Both the position numbers and the translations under genes were made by a program. From positions 434,001-498,000 of the forward strand of contig NZ_BCSJ01000015.1 of the NCBI RefSeq assembly GCF_001570805.1: a DNA stretch of 64,000 nucleotides. The letters are read 5' to 3'. This stretch comes from Brevibacterium epidermidis NBRC 14811 (lineage in GTDB: Bacteria > Actinomycetota > Actinomycetes > Actinomycetales > Brevibacteriaceae). Numbering within the stretch: position 1 is the stretch's first letter; every line of letters starts with the position of its first letter. Shown here piece after piece: positions 63,809 to 64,000 of the stretch. Under the pieces are notes generated by a model. It saw only the letters and a program-made list of their open reading frames with translations. It was not told where the DNA came from and did no database searches.

Positions 63809-64000
63809 ATGAGCACTCCGGATACCCCGTTCGCCGCCTGGACCGATGTCAGCTTCGTCAAGGGGCACGGCACCCAGAACGACTTCGTTCTGCTCTCCGA
63901 CGACGACAGCACACTGGAGATGCATCCCGAAACCGTCGCCACCCTGGCCGATCGACGGGCCGGACTCGGCGCCGACGGCATCATCCGCATCGTCCGCTCC
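63809..64000 (+). CDS. dapF: Diaminopimelate epimerase (partial, cut by the window end)
   Basis: The first 64 residues are present. [18 protein letters not shown] and [17 protein letters not shown] match the N-terminal half of DapF, which converts LL- to meso-diaminopimelate for lysine and peptidoglycan. The first catalytic cysteine normally lies beyond the visible end. The miaA-dapF order is common in actinobacteria. The ATG follows a TAAGAT hexamer by 6 bases. Confidence 0.93.
   Translation, partial: MSTPDTPFAAWTDVSFVKGHGTQNDFVLLSDDDSTLEMHPETVATLADRRAGLGADGIIRIVRS

Overview
The window is a high-GC actinobacterial chromosome segment. Gene order, protein families and base composition fit Micrococcales, most likely Brevibacterium or a close relative. 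The genus is inferred from gene content only, because there is no rRNA here. I found no tRNA, rRNA, prophage, insertion sequence or CRISPR array.

Layout. 1-16.6 kb is the conserved translation and RNA block: an S4 RNA-binding protein and an NrtR-like Nudix protein diverge from proS; then come a TSUP transporter, a hydroxyurea/aminoglycoside-type kinase and a DUF4439 lipoprotein, followed by rimP-nusA-ylxR-infB-rbfA-truB-ribF-rpsO. A cell-wall hydrolase-like protein is inserted before truB and a SatD/SatE-like pair after it. 16.6-21.3 kb holds pnp with a long leader (probable Actino-pnp RNA), an M16 peptidase and a TetR regulator. 21.4-27.7 kb is a catabolic cluster: amino-acid dehydrogenase, NDP-forming acyl-CoA ligase, ThDP-dependent 2-oxoacid decarboxylase and acyl-CoA dehydrogenase, behind a promoter carrying a TetR-type palindrome. 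27.8-38.6 kb is mixed: superoxide dismutase, GNAT, dapB, membrane proteins, a zinc metallopeptidase, an Old-Yellow-Enzyme-type reductase with its own TetR regulator, a GNAT-AAA+ fusion and dapA, with rnj following. 40.6-50.4 kb covers organic acids: lactate permease, malate synthase, a GlcE-like FAD protein, UspA, a CitMHS citrate transporter and a CitA/CitB-type two-component system. 50.4-53.3 kb is a divergon: an MFS exporter facing a winged-helix regulator and a methyltransferase. 53.6-64 kb is the classic actinobacterial run ftsK-pgsA-cinA-clgR-DUF3046-recA-recX-miaB-(extradiol-dioxygenase-like)-miaA-dapF, with dapF cut by the window end.

Regulatory signals are unusually readable. At least eight genes have a TAnnnT hexamer exactly 6 bases before the start codon, which is the signature of leaderless mRNA. 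recA carries both a LexA box and a RecA-NDp (PafBC-type) promoter. The MFS/winged-helix divergon has two copies of one operator with identical 8-base spacing. Three 62-bp palindromes of identical geometry, each placed right after a stop codon and showing compensatory arm changes, form a small dispersed repeat family. The other items most worth following up are the GNAT-AAA+ fusion and an over-represented 9-mer (TCGCCGAGG).
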